Positions 45,003 through 53,439 of a stretch of DNA of 64,000 nt are shown here, piece after piece. Source of the stretch: Pelomonas sp. Root405 (GTDB taxonomy: Bacteria; Pseudomonadota; Gammaproteobacteria; Burkholderiales; Burkholderiaceae_C); contig NZ_LMDU01000014.1 of the NCBI RefSeq assembly GCF_001425165.1, positions 1 to 64,000 of the forward strand, given 5' to 3'. The position numbers and the translations under genes are program-made. The notes under the pieces are model-generated. The model was not told the origin of the DNA, searched no databases, and saw only the letters and a list, made by a program, of their open reading frames with translations. Each line of letters starts with the position of its first letter. Position 1 is the first letter of the stretch.

Positions 45003-45016
45003 TCGATGGTGATCGA
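45003..45016. promoter_or_regulatory. Candidate LysR operator between ilvD and lysR
   Basis: The 14-bp dyad TCGAT-GGTG-ATCGA lies in the AT-richer intergenic segment, 60 bp from the ilvD start and 17 bp before the preferred lysR start (45033). It resembles the interrupted T...A dyads bound by LysR regulators. Confidence 0.35.
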
Positions 45017-45032
45017 TACACCGAGTGAATCA

Positions 45033-45899
45033 ATGATCGAACTGCGCCCCCTTCAGCAATTCCTTGCCGTGGCCGAGTTGCTGCACTTCGGCCGCGCCGC
45101 TCAAGCGCTGCACATGAGCCAGCCGCCGCTGACGCAGGCCGTGCGCAAGCTGGAGGGGCAGCTTGGCGTGCAACTATTTGAGCGCAGCAGCCGCAGCGTC
45201 CAGCTGACGCCTGCGGGAGCTGCTCTGCAGACCTTGGCGAAGAAGCTGCTCGCCGAAGCGGCTGCGCTGCCGGCCGAAGTGAGGGCGGTGGCCGCCGGCC
45301 TCGCTGGACGGCTGCGGCTGGCCTTCGTCTCGACCGTCGGCTTTGGCGGGCTGCCGCAATGGCTGCGATCTTTCCGCGATGCCTGCCCGCAGGTCGCGCT
45401 GGCGCTGCGCGAGGCGACGCTCGATGTGCAACTGCACGAGTTCGCTGCCGGCAGCGTCGACGCCGGCTTCGTCATTCACACGCCGGGTCAGGCGCCGGCC
45501 GGCTTCGAGCGCCTGTCCGTTGGCGTCGAGCCGCTGGTGTTGGCACTGCCCAGCAGCGACCAGCGTCCCAGCGATGCGCAATGCCGGGCGGCCCCGCTCG
45601 TCATCTTTCCACGCGACGTTGCGCCCTCGCTCTACGACGCCATCCTGGCCCACCACGGCGGCGCAGGCCAAGATGTGAGGGTAGGGCAGGAAGCGATCCA
45701 GATGCAGACCATCATCAACCTGGTCTCGGCCGCCATTGGTGTGGCTTGGGTGCCGGCCAGCCTGCAGGGCCTGCAGCGCGCCGGTGTCGTCTACCGCGCG
45801 ATGGCCGACGCGCCTGAGGTGGAGACCAGCCTGATCTGGCGTGCCGATGCGCCGCCCGTGGTTGCACGCTTTGTCGAACACATGCGCCACCATGCCTGA
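45033..45899 (+). CDS. LysR family transcriptional regulator
   Basis: This 288-aa regulator has an N-terminal winged helix-turn-helix (MIELRPLQQFLAVAELLHFGRAAQALHMSQPPLTQAVRKLE) and a periplasmic-binding-like effector domain from about residue 85 (GRLRLAFVSTVGFGGLPQWLRSF). The ligand is unknown; the domain resembles aromatic/branched-acid-responsive LysR proteins. Being divergent from ilvD, it probably controls ilvD and itself. ATG 45033 matches the usual family N-terminus; an in-frame ATG at 45006 would put the start inside the dyad at 45003-45016. Confidence 0.88.
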   Translation: MIELRPLQQFLAVAELLHFGRAAQALHMSQPPLTQAVRKLEGQLGVQLFERSSRSVQLTPAGAALQTLAKKLLAEAAALPAEVRAVAAGLAGRLRLAFVSTVGFGGLPQWLRSFRDACPQVALALREATLDVQLHEFAAGSVDAGFVIHTPGQAPAGFERLSVGVEPLVLALPSSDQRPSDAQCRAAPLVIFPRDVAPSLYDAILAHHGGAGQDVRVGQEAIQMQTIINLVSAAIGVAWVPASLQGLQRAGVVYRAMADAPEVETSLIWRADAPPVVARFVEHMRHHA

Positions 45900-45975
45900 A
45901 GTCACGCCGGGGAAACCCGGGCGCCGCCGTAGCGCCCTGACGCGTTCAATGCAAACCCCTTTTTGGACACCCCAC

Positions 45976-46959
45976 ATGCACCTACGTCTGCTTCCTGTCG
46001 CGCTCGCCCTGCTGGCCGGTTCTGCACAGGCCGATCTGCTCAAGGACCCGCAATGGCAGGCCTGGCTGGATACCGGCAGGACTGCCGAGCTGAGCCGTGC
46101 TGCGCACGCTCGTATCAAGCTGCAGCCCGACGACGACCAGGCCGCCGTTGCGCTGGCGATGGCCGCCGTCGACGACAACGACGCTGCGCGTCTGGAAGCC
46201 AGCCTGCCCGCGCTGCAGGCCTGCACCGACAAGCGTCCGCAGGCCATCTGCAGCTATGCGCTGGGCCGCGTCTACGGCCAGCAGGCCATGTCGGCCAGCG
46301 TCTTCAAGATGCCCGGCCTGGCCAGCAAGACCAAGGAGCAGTTCGTCAAGGCGGTCGAGCAGGACCCGCAGCTGTTCGAGGCGCGCAGCGGGCTGACGCA
46401 GTTCTACCTGATAGCGCCAGGCTTCGCCGGTGGCAGTGCGGCCAAGGCCAAGGAGCTGGCCGCCGACGTGCAGCCGCGCCAGCCCGAGCAGGCCCGGCTG
46501 CTGCGCGCCATGTTGGCCATGAACGACAAGGACTGGGCGGGCGCCGAGCGCGAGTTGGCCGGCGTCAAGCCGGGCGAGGACCGCGCCCTGGTTCGCGAGC
46601 TGCGCGGCCAGTGGACGCGGCTGGCGTTCGAGTTCATGGAGCAGAAGAACCTGCCCAAGTCGCGTGGCATCTTCGAAGCGTTGCAGCGTGACCATCCCGG
46701 CCATGCAGCCGGCCCCTACGGCCTGGGCCGCGTGCTGGTCGAGATGGGCCAGCCGGACGAGGCGGTCAAGGCGTTGGAGCGGGCTCGCGCGCTGGAAGGT
46801 GCCGAGCGCCTGCCCATCGACCACCGCCTGGGTCAGGCCCTGCTCGCCAAGGGCGACAAGGCCGGCGCCAAGCTGGCGCTGGAGCGATTCGTGCAGAACA
46901 AGCGCGCCAACCCGCGGAATGTGGAGAGCGCCAGGAAGCAATTGGCCGAGCTGGGCTAA
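45976..46959 (+). CDS. Periplasmic TPR-repeat protein
   Basis: This 327-aa exported protein has the signal peptide MHLRLLPVALALLAGSAQA. The mature domain is made of tetratricopeptide-like repeats, such as AHARIKLQPDDDQAAVALAMAAV and GPYGLGRVLVEMGQPDEAVKALERA. No catalytic motif is seen. The family is common in Burkholderiales and its partner is unknown. ATG 45976 fits the signal peptide; in-frame upstream starts (45841, 45949) would add non-signal sequence and the first would overlap lysR. It lies about 60 bp before lgt. Confidence 0.75.
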   Translation: MHLRLLPVALALLAGSAQADLLKDPQWQAWLDTGRTAELSRAAHARIKLQPDDDQAAVALAMAAVDDNDAARLEASLPALQACTDKRPQAICSYALGRVYGQQAMSASVFKMPGLASKTKEQFVKAVEQDPQLFEARSGLTQFYLIAPGFAGGSAAKAKELAADVQPRQPEQARLLRAMLAMNDKDWAGAERELAGVKPGEDRALVRELRGQWTRLAFEFMEQKNLPKSRGIFEALQRDHPGHAAGPYGLGRVLVEMGQPDEAVKALERARALEGAERLPIDHRLGQALLAKGDKAGAKLALERFVQNKRANPRNVESARKQLAELG

Positions 46960-47019
46960 AGCCAACGGCGTAGGGGGCGCTGGCTATGATGCGCGCCGCT
47001 TCCGCTAATCCCCCGGGCC

Positions 47020-47835
47020 ATGCTGGTTCATCCGCAGTTCGATCCCGTCGCCCTCCAGCTCGGCCCCGTGGCCGTGCATTGGTATGGCCTCACCTATCTG
47101 GTGGCCTTCGGCCTCTTCCTGTGGCTGGCTGGCCGGCGTGTGCGCATGCCCCAGCATGCGGCCGTGGGCTGGACCAAGCGCGACGTCGACGACGTGCTGT
47201 TCTATGGCGTACTTGGCGTCGTGGTCGGCGGGCGGCTGGGCTATTGCCTGTTCTACAAGCCCGACTACTACATCGACCACCTCGCCGAGGTGTTCGCGGT
47301 CTGGAAGGGGGGCATGTCCTTCCATGGCGGCCTGCTGGGCGTGCTGTTTGGACTGTGGCTGTTCGGGCGCCAGCGCAACCGCAGCTTTTTCGAGGTCTCC
47401 GACCTCGTCGCCCCCTGCGTGCCCACCGGCATCATGGCCGTGCGACTGGGCAACTTCCTCAACGGCGAGCTTTGGGGGCGGCAGGCGCCGGCCGACCTGC
47501 CGTGGGCAATGATCTTTCCGCAGGCCAACGATGGCGGCATCGCCCGCCATCCGTCCCAGCTCTACCAGGCAGCCGGTGAAGGCCTGCTGCTTTTCGTCAT
47601 CCTGTGGCTGTATGCACGCAAGCCGCGCGCGACCGGGCAGATCTCGGGCGTCTTCATGATGGGCTACGGCGCCTTCCGTTTCGTGGCGGAATACTTCCGC
47701 GAGCCCGATGATTTCCTTGGCCTGCGGGCGCTGAACTGGAGCCAGGGCCAGTGGCTGAGCCTGCCCATGGTCCTGGCCGGTATCGGCATTTTTGTGTGGG
47801 CCACCAAGCGCGACGCGAGACCGGCCCAGGGTTGA
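47020..47835 (+). CDS. lgt: Prolipoprotein diacylglyceryl transferase
   Basis: This inner-membrane enzyme transfers diacylglycerol from phosphatidylglycerol to the lipobox cysteine of prolipoproteins. It has 271 aa and about seven helices. Essential motifs are [23 protein letters not shown], the [11 protein letters not shown] loop, [14 protein letters not shown] with Arg142, [12 protein letters not shown] and [15 protein letters not shown]. It would modify PrsT and the export lipoprotein encoded earlier in the window. The exonuclease gene starts 1 bp after its stop. Confidence 0.96.
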   Translation: MLVHPQFDPVALQLGPVAVHWYGLTYLVAFGLFLWLAGRRVRMPQHAAVGWTKRDVDDVLFYGVLGVVVGGRLGYCLFYKPDYYIDHLAEVFAVWKGGMSFHGGLLGVLFGLWLFGRQRNRSFFEVSDLVAPCVPTGIMAVRLGNFLNGELWGRQAPADLPWAMIFPQANDGGIARHPSQLYQAAGEGLLLFVILWLYARKPRATGQISGVFMMGYGAFRFVAEYFREPDDFLGLRALNWSQGQWLSLPMVLAGIGIFVWATKRDARPAQG

Positions 47836-47836
47836 C

Positions 47837-48568
47837 ATGAGACAGATCTTTTTCGACACCGAGACCACCGGCCTGGACGCCGACAAGGGCGACCGCGTCA
47901 TCGAGATCGGCTGCGTCGAGATGGTCAACCGACAGTTGACCGGCAACAACCTGCACCTCTACATCAATCCCGAGCGCGCCAGCCATGAAGATGCGCTGCG
48001 GGTCCACGGCTTGACCGAGGCGTTCCTGGCCGACAAGCCCAAGTTCGCCCAGATCGTCGACCAGTTGCTGAGCTACCTGGCGGGCGCCGAGCTGGTCATC
48101 CACAACGCGCCCTTCGACATCGGCTTCGTCAACGCTGAGCTCAAGCGCCTGCGGCGCGGGGTGCTGACCGACCATGTTGGCGGCGTGCGCGACACGCTGC
48201 TGATGGCGCGCGACCTCTTCCCCGGCAAGGCCAACTCGCTGGACGCGCTGTGCCGCCGCCTGGAAGTCGACAACACCAAGCGCGTGCTGCACGGGGCGCT
48301 GCTGGACGCCGAGCTGCTGGCCGACGTCTACATCCGCCTGACGCGCGGCCAGGACGCGTTGTTGATGGACGACCATGGCGACGCCGGCAACAGCGACATG
48401 CAGGTCACCGTCGAGGCCACTGACCTGAGCCGCTTCGAGCTGCCGGTGCTGATCGCTAGCGAGGCCGAGGTGGCGGCCCACGCCAAGCTGCTGGCGGACC
48501 TGGACAAGGCGTCAGGCGGCGCCTGCCAGTGGCGAAAGCTCCAGCCCGCACCGCAAGCCGTGGCATAA
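47837..48568 (+). CDS. dnaQ: DNA polymerase III epsilon subunit (3'-5' proofreading exonuclease)
   Basis: This is a DEDDh exonuclease of 243 aa. Exo I is FDTETTGLD (Asp7, Glu9), Exo II is HNAPFDIGFVNAE, and Exo III is HGALLDAELLADVYI. The C-terminal 60 residues carry the weaker polymerase-binding tail. This is the replicative epsilon type, given the ADKGDRVIEIGCVEM and INPERASHEDALRVHGLTEAFL segments. The start ATG 47837 is set by the exonuclease motif beginning at residue 4; an in-frame upstream ATG would overlap lgt. It is followed by the tRNA-Val pair. Confidence 0.93.
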   Translation: MRQIFFDTETTGLDADKGDRVIEIGCVEMVNRQLTGNNLHLYINPERASHEDALRVHGLTEAFLADKPKFAQIVDQLLSYLAGAELVIHNAPFDIGFVNAELKRLRRGVLTDHVGGVRDTLLMARDLFPGKANSLDALCRRLEVDNTKRVLHGALLDAELLADVYIRLTRGQDALLMDDHGDAGNSDMQVTVEATDLSRFELPVLIASEAEVAAHAKLLADLDKASGGACQWRKLQPAPQAVA

Positions 48569-48602
48569 TCGCTGGCTTCGCGAGAAGCCTGATTCGCGTT
48601 CA

Positions 48603-48677
48603 GGGCGGTTAGCTCAGGGGTAGAGCACCACATTCACACTGTGGGGGTCGCAGGTTCGAAACCTGCACCGCCCACCA
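48603..48677 (+). tRNA. tRNA-Val (anticodon CAC)
   Basis: The cloverleaf has acceptor GGGCGGT/ACCGCCC, D-arm GCTC/GAGC, anticodon stem CCACA/TGTGG with loop TTCACAC (anticodon CAC), and T-arm GCAGG-TTCGAAA-CCTGC. The 3' end ACCA is encoded. Confidence 0.95.
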
Positions 48678-48731
48678 CGGCTCCCGGAGTCGCGGTGGTT
48701 CTGAACGCAGGGTATTTCGGTCGTATGGATT

Positions 48732-48806
48732 GGGCGGTTAGCTCAGGGGTAGAGCACCACATTCACACTGTGGGGGTCGCAGGTTCGAAACCTGCACCGC
48801 CCACCA
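48732..48806 (+). tRNA. tRNA-Val (anticodon CAC), second identical copy
   Basis: This is identical over all 75 nt to the copy at 48603, with encoded CCA. The two genes are separated by 54 bp and are probably made from one transcript. Confidence 0.95.
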
Positions 48807-48833
48807 ATCCGACACAGGCCGCCAGGCTGAAGA

Positions 48834-49988
48834 TCAACCTGTTTGCAGCAACTCGCCGCACAAGTTCGCCGAGTAAGCGGCCAGTGTCTCGCCGCTTGGC
48901 GCAGAGCCTTCGGGCAAGCGTCCCGACGGCGACAGATCCCGCCAAAGAGCCCGCATGCGCGCGTGATCCTCTTCATCATGAATGCCGGATGCCAGCGCTT
49001 CCAATGCCCGCCGGTCCATCGCGGTCGGGCGATGCGTCGCGATCTGTTCGCTGATCGCAAGAGCCCAGTCACGCGCCACCAGCCATCGACCGCTGACCGG
49101 GTCGAACAACCTCGCCTGCAGACCATCACGACACGCCAGGAAGCGGCTGACCTTGCTCTCGGTGACGTGGCGACGCGGATTCGGCAGATCCAGCTTGCCG
49201 TCCAGCACCAGACCTGCCAGTGCGCGCGTGAAAGCGGCCAGATTGACGGCCTTCGTGACCCGCAACGGCGTGTCGAAAACCCGCACCTCGACGGTCCCGA
49301 ACTCGGGCTTCGGTCTCACGTCCCAGTAGATGTCCTTCAGCGAGTCGGCAATGCCTGTGTTGAAGAACTCCTGTACCAGCGCCTCGAAGTGCGCCCAATC
49401 GAGCAGGTAGGGCATTGGTCCGCCATTCGGATACACCAGCGTCTCCAGTGGGCGTGAGGCGGCAAAGCCCGAGTCGCCGTTCTGCAGAAACGGCGACGAG
49501 GCTGCCATGGCAATGAACAGCGGCGTGTGGGCCTGGAGGACGTTGGCCACGCGCAGTGCGCTCTCGGCGTCGGGCATGCCGACGTGGACGTGCATCCCGT
49601 AGGTCGAGAAGCGTTTGGGCAGGAAGCCGAAGCGGTCGTCCAGCTTGTAGGCGCGCTCCGAAGGGGTCAGGACGCGTTCATTCCAGAACTGGGCGACATG
49701 AGTACCGCCTCCGCAGACCGCCAGCCCCCGTGATGCTGCAACGTCCTGCAGTTGCCTGACGCGCGCGGCCACCTCCGCATGCATGGCATCAGCGTCGGTG
49801 TGAACGGAAGAGTTCAGCTCGATGGTCGCCTGCGTGGCCTCCAGCGCGAACTGTTGGCCATGCTCCGTGGCCTGCAGCTCTTCCCAGATCGGCAAGCTGG
49901 AGGGTGACAACTGGCCCGTGCCGCCATCGATGACCTCGAGCTCAAGTTCAAGGCCGAAGGTCAGACGTTCTGAAGTTGCAAATTCCAT
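48834..49988 (-). CDS. YbdK-type carboxylate-amine ligase (glutamate-cysteine ligase 2 family)
   Basis: This 384-aa ATP-grasp-like ligase is related to plant-type/YbdK glutamate-cysteine ligases. It opens EFATSERLTFGLELELEVID, followed by YGMHVHVGMPD, the metal/substrate region FWNERVLTPSERAYKLDDRFGFLPKR in part, and IYWDVRPKPEFGTVEVRVFDTPL. Members show weak glutamate-cysteine ligase activity in vitro; the physiological reaction is not settled. ATG 49988 begins the conserved domain; an in-frame start at 50015 adds only nine residues. It faces the tRNA pair. Confidence 0.88.
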   Translation of the reverse strand: MEFATSERLTFGLELELEVIDGGTGQLSPSSLPIWEELQATEHGQQFALEATQATIELNSSVHTDADAMHAEVAARVRQLQDVAASRGLAVCGGGTHVAQFWNERVLTPSERAYKLDDRFGFLPKRFSTYGMHVHVGMPDAESALRVANVLQAHTPLFIAMAASSPFLQNGDSGFAASRPLETLVYPNGGPMPYLLDWAHFEALVQEFFNTGIADSLKDIYWDVRPKPEFGTVEVRVFDTPLRVTKAVNLAAFTRALAGLVLDGKLDLPNPRRHVTESKVSRFLACRDGLQARLFDPVSGRWLVARDWALAISEQIATHRPTAMDRRALEALASGIHDEEDHARMRALWRDLSPSGRLPEGSAPSGETLAAYSANLCGELLQTG

Positions 49989-50193
49989 GTGTTGGCGTCG
50001 CCCTGTGGGCTCCAAAGTCGGATGCCGTCACATTGCGCTAACGCGTCGCTTCACGGGTGTAGGACTTCACCGCCATTTCAGGCCGGGCGGGCAGGCGCCC
50101 CATGACCTTGATCGGGCATATCGCATGTCCATGCGGTGGCGACGGTCTCGCGCGGGCGTTCGGCTGCAATACTCGCCGGCAAAGGGAACACGC

Positions 50194-50859
50194 GTGATCA
50201 CCACCTTCACCGTCCACAGCGCCTTCGAGCGGATGCCGCGGCACCGCCACGGCGATGCCTATGTGGCGCTCGTGCTTGCAGGCGGCTACGTGGAAGCTGG
50301 CGACCGCGGCAGGCTGCGCATCGAGGCCGGGCAGGCCGTCATCCACGACCGGTATGAGTCGCATCGCAACGAGTTCTTCCGCCAAGGCGCGCGGGTGCTG
50401 AATCTCCCGCTGGCTGCCGGCGGTATCGACACTGTGCAGGGCCAGGTGGCCGACGTCGATGCCATCGCCCGCCTCGCCGAGCGCGACGCCATCGAGGCCG
50501 CCGAATTGCTGAAGGCCACATGGCGCCCCTGCACCACGCGGCTGGACGACTGGCCTGATGCGCTGGCCGCGGCGCTGGCCAGCGACCCGACCCTGAACCT
50601 CAGCGTCTGGGCCGACGCGCAGGGCATCGCCCCGCCGTCCATCAGCCGCGGTTTCCGCCGCGCCTATGGCACCACCCCGAAGCGCTACCGGCTGGAGCTG
50701 CGCGCCGTGCAGGCACTGCGCCGGCTGCCGGGGTGGCGCGGCTCCATGGCGATGCTGGCCGCCGAGACCGGCTTCGCCGACCAGGCCCACATGACGCGCG
50801 CCATCGTCGCAATGACCGGCGTGACGCCGACGCGGCTGGTGGGTTTGAATCCGGGTTAA
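50194..50859 (+). CDS. AraC family transcriptional regulator
   Basis: This 221-aa protein has an N-terminal cupin-like sensing domain (MPRHRHGDAYVALVLAGGYVEAGDRG, HDRYESHRNEFF) and a C-terminal AraC double helix-turn-helix (LNLSVWADAQGIAPPSISRGFRRAYG, then MAMLAAETGFADQAHMTRAI). The N-terminal His-rich motif is like those of cupins that bind a small effector. The GTG start at 50194 is preferred because AGGGA lies about 7 nt upstream and the cupin begins right after. ATG 50125 or 50131 in the same frame are alternatives. It is divergent from the YbdK gene and 43 bp before the HExxH protein gene, a possible target. Confidence 0.8.
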   Translation: MITTFTVHSAFERMPRHRHGDAYVALVLAGGYVEAGDRGRLRIEAGQAVIHDRYESHRNEFFRQGARVLNLPLAAGGIDTVQGQVADVDAIARLAERDAIEAAELLKATWRPCTTRLDDWPDALAAALASDPTLNLSVWADAQGIAPPSISRGFRRAYGTTPKRYRLELRAVQALRRLPGWRGSMAMLAAETGFADQAHMTRAIVAMTGVTPTRLVGLNPG

Positions 50860-50902
50860 GTCCGTTCAAGATTCGGCGGGATCGCCTGCCTAGCATCACG
50901 GC

Positions 50903-52069
50903 ATGCAACGACGAACACTCCTCTCCGTGCCGCTGATCGCGTCGGTGGCCTCCGCGCTTTCTGCCGAGGCATTGCACGCGCAAGGCAGCGGCGCCAACCG
51001 CACGCGCTGGAAGGTGCGCGCCTCCGAAGGCTTCGATGCCATCGCCTTCCTCGGGCCGCTGTCAGGCACGCCGCTCTACCTCGACATCTACGGTGACGAT
51101 GTGGCTGCCTTCTCGCCGCGCCTGCCCGAGGCCGTTCGTGCCGACGCGGTGCAGCTCTGGCGCGAGGCGAACGAGGATGGCTTCGGTCTGCTCGGTCCCA
51201 ACCTGCAGGTGCTGTTCTCGGCCCATGGCCACGATGCGACGCTGGACACGCTGCTGGCAGCGCTGCGATCACGGCAGACGTCCATCCTGCCGAGCTACCG
51301 GGCGAGCAGCTACTGGAGCGAGGCGGACTGGGCCTGGTTCGACCGTGCGGCGCCGCGGATCGACGCGATCTTCTGCGCGTTGCGAGATGCCGGCTTCGCG
51401 GCCTTCCGGCAGGAGCGCATCGGCCCCGACCTGGCGCGCCGCGTCGCCGAGGTGGGCCGGGCCCTGGCCGGGTTCGACGTGATTTCCTGGCAAGAGAAAC
51501 TGACCGGCCGGACCTTCGATCCGGAGATACAGATCGTGCTGCTGCAGTTCTCCAAGCCCCACGGCATCAAGGTGCAGGGACAGACCTTCTTGCAGGCGGC
51601 CGACTACGACACCGCGACGACGGTGCGCATCGCTGCCCACGAGATGCTGCATCCGCCGGTGCCCATGGACGGCCTGGTGGCGCGCGCAGCGCTGGCCGTG
51701 TTCGAACGCGACCCGCTCATCATGAAAATCGTGCGCGAGCACGACCCGCGCTGGGGCTACACGACGCTCAAGGGCATGCTGGACGAGGACCTCGCCCAGG
51801 CGCTGGACCAACTGATCAGCGAGGCACTGGGGGTGGCCCGCAACCCTGCGGACCGTTGGCGCCGGGCCGATGACGGCATGCACGTCATCGCCGCCGGCCT
51901 GTACGGGCTGCTGCGCCAGGACCGCTGGACCGAACGCGGCGGGTCCATCGAGCACTGGCTGGCAGAGGCCGTGCGCCGTGGCCGCTTGAAGCCGGCCGTG
52001 TTCCACCCGGTCGCCGCGCGCGTGCTGGAGCGGCCCGTCACGGCGCTTTGGCCTCTGCCCAAGCCGTGA
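50903..52069 (+). CDS. Exported protein of unknown function with an HExxH zinc-peptidase-like motif
   Basis: I do not recognise this 388-aa family. The N-terminus MQRRTLLSVPLIASVASAL..ALHA looks like a signal peptide, with twin arginines that hint at Tat export. Near the middle lies VRIAAHEMLHPP, an HExxH motif (His246, Glu247, His250), preceded by a predicted beta-strand and followed 45 residues later by acidic residues in GMLDEDLAQALDQLISEAL that could supply a third ligand. This layout fits a gluzincin-type metallopeptidase but no family name is assigned. It follows the AraC regulator by 43 bp on the same strand and may be controlled by it. Confidence 0.65.
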   Translation: MQRRTLLSVPLIASVASALSAEALHAQGSGANRTRWKVRASEGFDAIAFLGPLSGTPLYLDIYGDDVAAFSPRLPEAVRADAVQLWREANEDGFGLLGPNLQVLFSAHGHDATLDTLLAALRSRQTSILPSYRASSYWSEADWAWFDRAAPRIDAIFCALRDAGFAAFRQERIGPDLARRVAEVGRALAGFDVISWQEKLTGRTFDPEIQIVLLQFSKPHGIKVQGQTFLQAADYDTATTVRIAAHEMLHPPVPMDGLVARAALAVFERDPLIMKIVREHDPRWGYTTLKGMLDEDLAQALDQLISEALGVARNPADRWRRADDGMHVIAAGLYGLLRQDRWTERGGSIEHWLAEAVRRGRLKPAVFHPVAARVLERPVTALWPLPKP

Positions 52070-52102
52070 CCGATTCGTCAGGCGGTTGACCTTGGCTTGA
52101 AC

Positions 52103-52122
52103 ATTAACCAAAATGGGTTAAT
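52103..52122. promoter_or_regulatory. Candidate ArsR autoregulatory operator
   Basis: The inverted repeat ATTAACC-N6-GGTTAAT is an AT-rich 20-bp dyad that ends within the ATG (52121) of the ArsR-type gene. Binding would block initiation of the two-gene operon. Confidence 0.5.
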
Positions 52123-52492
52123 GAACAAGGCGCCGCCTGCCAGCCAACTCGATGATGTGTTCGTGGCTCTGGCCGACGAAACCCGTCGTGCCATCCTTGC
52201 GCGGCTGTCCGCGGGGGAAGCCCGTGTGACCGAAGTGGCGGCGCCGTTCGACATCTCGCTGAACTCTGTCTCCAAGCACATTCGCATCCTGGAGCGTGCG
52301 GGCCTCGTTGCTCGCCGGCGCTCGGGCCGTGACCACTACCTGAGCCTCAATCCCCGGCCTTTGGCCGAAGCCTCGGACTGGCTGCAGTCGCGCCAGCGGT
52401 TCTGGGCTGGCCGGGTGCAGCGGCTTCAGGCGCTGCTCGATGAAGAGGAGGCGAGTCCCCGCAAGCAACCCTCAGGAGTCCGACGATCATGA
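52121..52492 (+). CDS. ArsR family transcriptional regulator
   Basis: This is a 123-aa winged-helix repressor. The DNA-binding region reads DETRRAILARLSAGEARVTEVAAPFDISLNSVSKHIRILERAGLVARRR. No metal-binding cysteines are present, so it is not a metal sensor of the SmtB type; it belongs to the subgroup paired with SRPBCC proteins. ATG 52121 is favoured; a TTG at 52097 in the same frame would put the operator dyad inside the coding region. It is coupled by ATGA to the SRPBCC gene. Confidence 0.87.
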   Translation: MNKAPPASQLDDVFVALADETRRAILARLSAGEARVTEVAAPFDISLNSVSKHIRILERAGLVARRRSGRDHYLSLNPRPLAEASDWLQSRQRFWAGRVQRLQALLDEEEASPRKQPSGVRRS

Positions 52493-52929
52493 AGAGCACC
52501 GACCATCTTGAAGTCAAAGTCCATCACCGGTTCCGGCAGCCGGCAGAGCGTGTGTTCGACGCCTGGCTCGACGTGGGCCTGGCGCGCCAGTTCCTGTTTT
52601 CCACCGACACCGGCGAGATGGTCCGCTGCGACATCGATCCGCGCGTCGGTGGCCGGTTCGTGCTGACGGACCGACGCGCCGACGGCGACGTCGAGCACAC
52701 GGGGGAATACCTGGTCATCGACCGCCCGAGCCGGCTGGTCTTCACCTTCGGCATACCGGCGGCGTCGCCAAGCTTTGACATCGTGACCATCGAGATTTCG
52801 CCCGAGAGCGACGGGGGCTGCACGCTGCGGCTGACGGCGCAGATGCAGCCCGAGTGGAAGGACTACGTGGATCGTGCGGGCCAGGGTTGGCGGCAGATCC
52901 TCGAGAGCCTTGACGAAGCATTGGCTTGA
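52489..52929 (+). CDS. SRPBCC/AHSA1 domain protein
   Basis: This 146-aa protein has the START-like helix-grip fold of the activator-of-Hsp90 (AHSA1) group: VHHRFRQPAERVFDAWLDVGLARQFLF, VGGRFVLTDRRADGDVEHTGEYLVIDRPSRLVFTF (in part), and a long closing helix GWRQILESLDEAL. Such proteins bind hydrophobic ligands; the ligand here is unknown. The start overlaps the ArsR stop by 4 bp, a common ArsR-SRPBCC pair, so it is likely repressed by that regulator. Confidence 0.87.
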   Translation: MKSTDHLEVKVHHRFRQPAERVFDAWLDVGLARQFLFSTDTGEMVRCDIDPRVGGRFVLTDRRADGDVEHTGEYLVIDRPSRLVFTFGIPAASPSFDIVTIEISPESDGGCTLRLTAQMQPEWKDYVDRAGQGWRQILESLDEALA

Positions 52930-53072
52930 CAAGGCAGCCCCGCGCGCTGGAATCAGCCGAGGCTGCGAAACCTGCCTTTACATCCTTGCTGAGCCTTCGC
53001 TGTCGATCATGGCCGCGGCGCTTCGTCGTCCAGCAGACGGCGCTGTTGCCGTGACCCTCAACGGAGCGAAAC

Positions 53073-53426
53073 ATGAACTATGTCGATGGCTATCTGGTCC
53101 CGGTGCCCACGGCGAACCGGGCTGCCTATATCGCGCTGGCGCAGGAGATGTCAGGGCTGTTCAAGCAGCACGGCGCGCTGCAGGTGGTGGAGTGCTGGGG
53201 CGAGGACGTGCCGGAGGGCAAGGTCACGTCCTTCCCAATGGCGGTGCAGCGCAAGCCCGACGAGACGGTCGTTTTCTCGTGGATCGTGTGGCCGTCCAGG
53301 CAGGCGCGCGACGAGGGCATGAAGCAGGTGATGGCGCACCCGAGCATGCAGAAGGGACCGGAAGGCATGCCCTTTGACGGGCAGCGGATGATCTTCGGCG
53401 GCTTCGAGGTGGTCGTCGACGCCTGA
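53073..53426 (+). CDS. DUF1428 family protein (YbaA-like)
   Basis: This 117-aa protein is of the DUF1428 family, with a ferredoxin-like dimeric alpha/beta-barrel fold. Typical features are MNYVDGYLVPVP at the start, HGALQVVECWGEDVPEGKVTSFPMAV, and MPFDGQRMIFGGFEVVV near the end. Function is unknown. GGAG precedes the ATG at 9 nt. It may be cotranscribed with the ArsR/SRPBCC pair 143 bp upstream, and it converges on the sugar-kinase gene with 13 bp between stops. Confidence 0.87.
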   Translation: MNYVDGYLVPVPTANRAAYIALAQEMSGLFKQHGALQVVECWGEDVPEGKVTSFPMAVQRKPDETVVFSWIVWPSRQARDEGMKQVMAHPSMQKGPEGMPFDGQRMIFGGFEVVVDA

Positions 53427-53439
53427 CCGCGCCCGTCCG

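Noticed and set aside
48641-49054. A 137-codon plus-strand frame across the tRNA pair
   Set aside because: It reads through two tRNA genes and the antisense of the YbdK gene; the repeated peptide is simply the duplicated tRNA.
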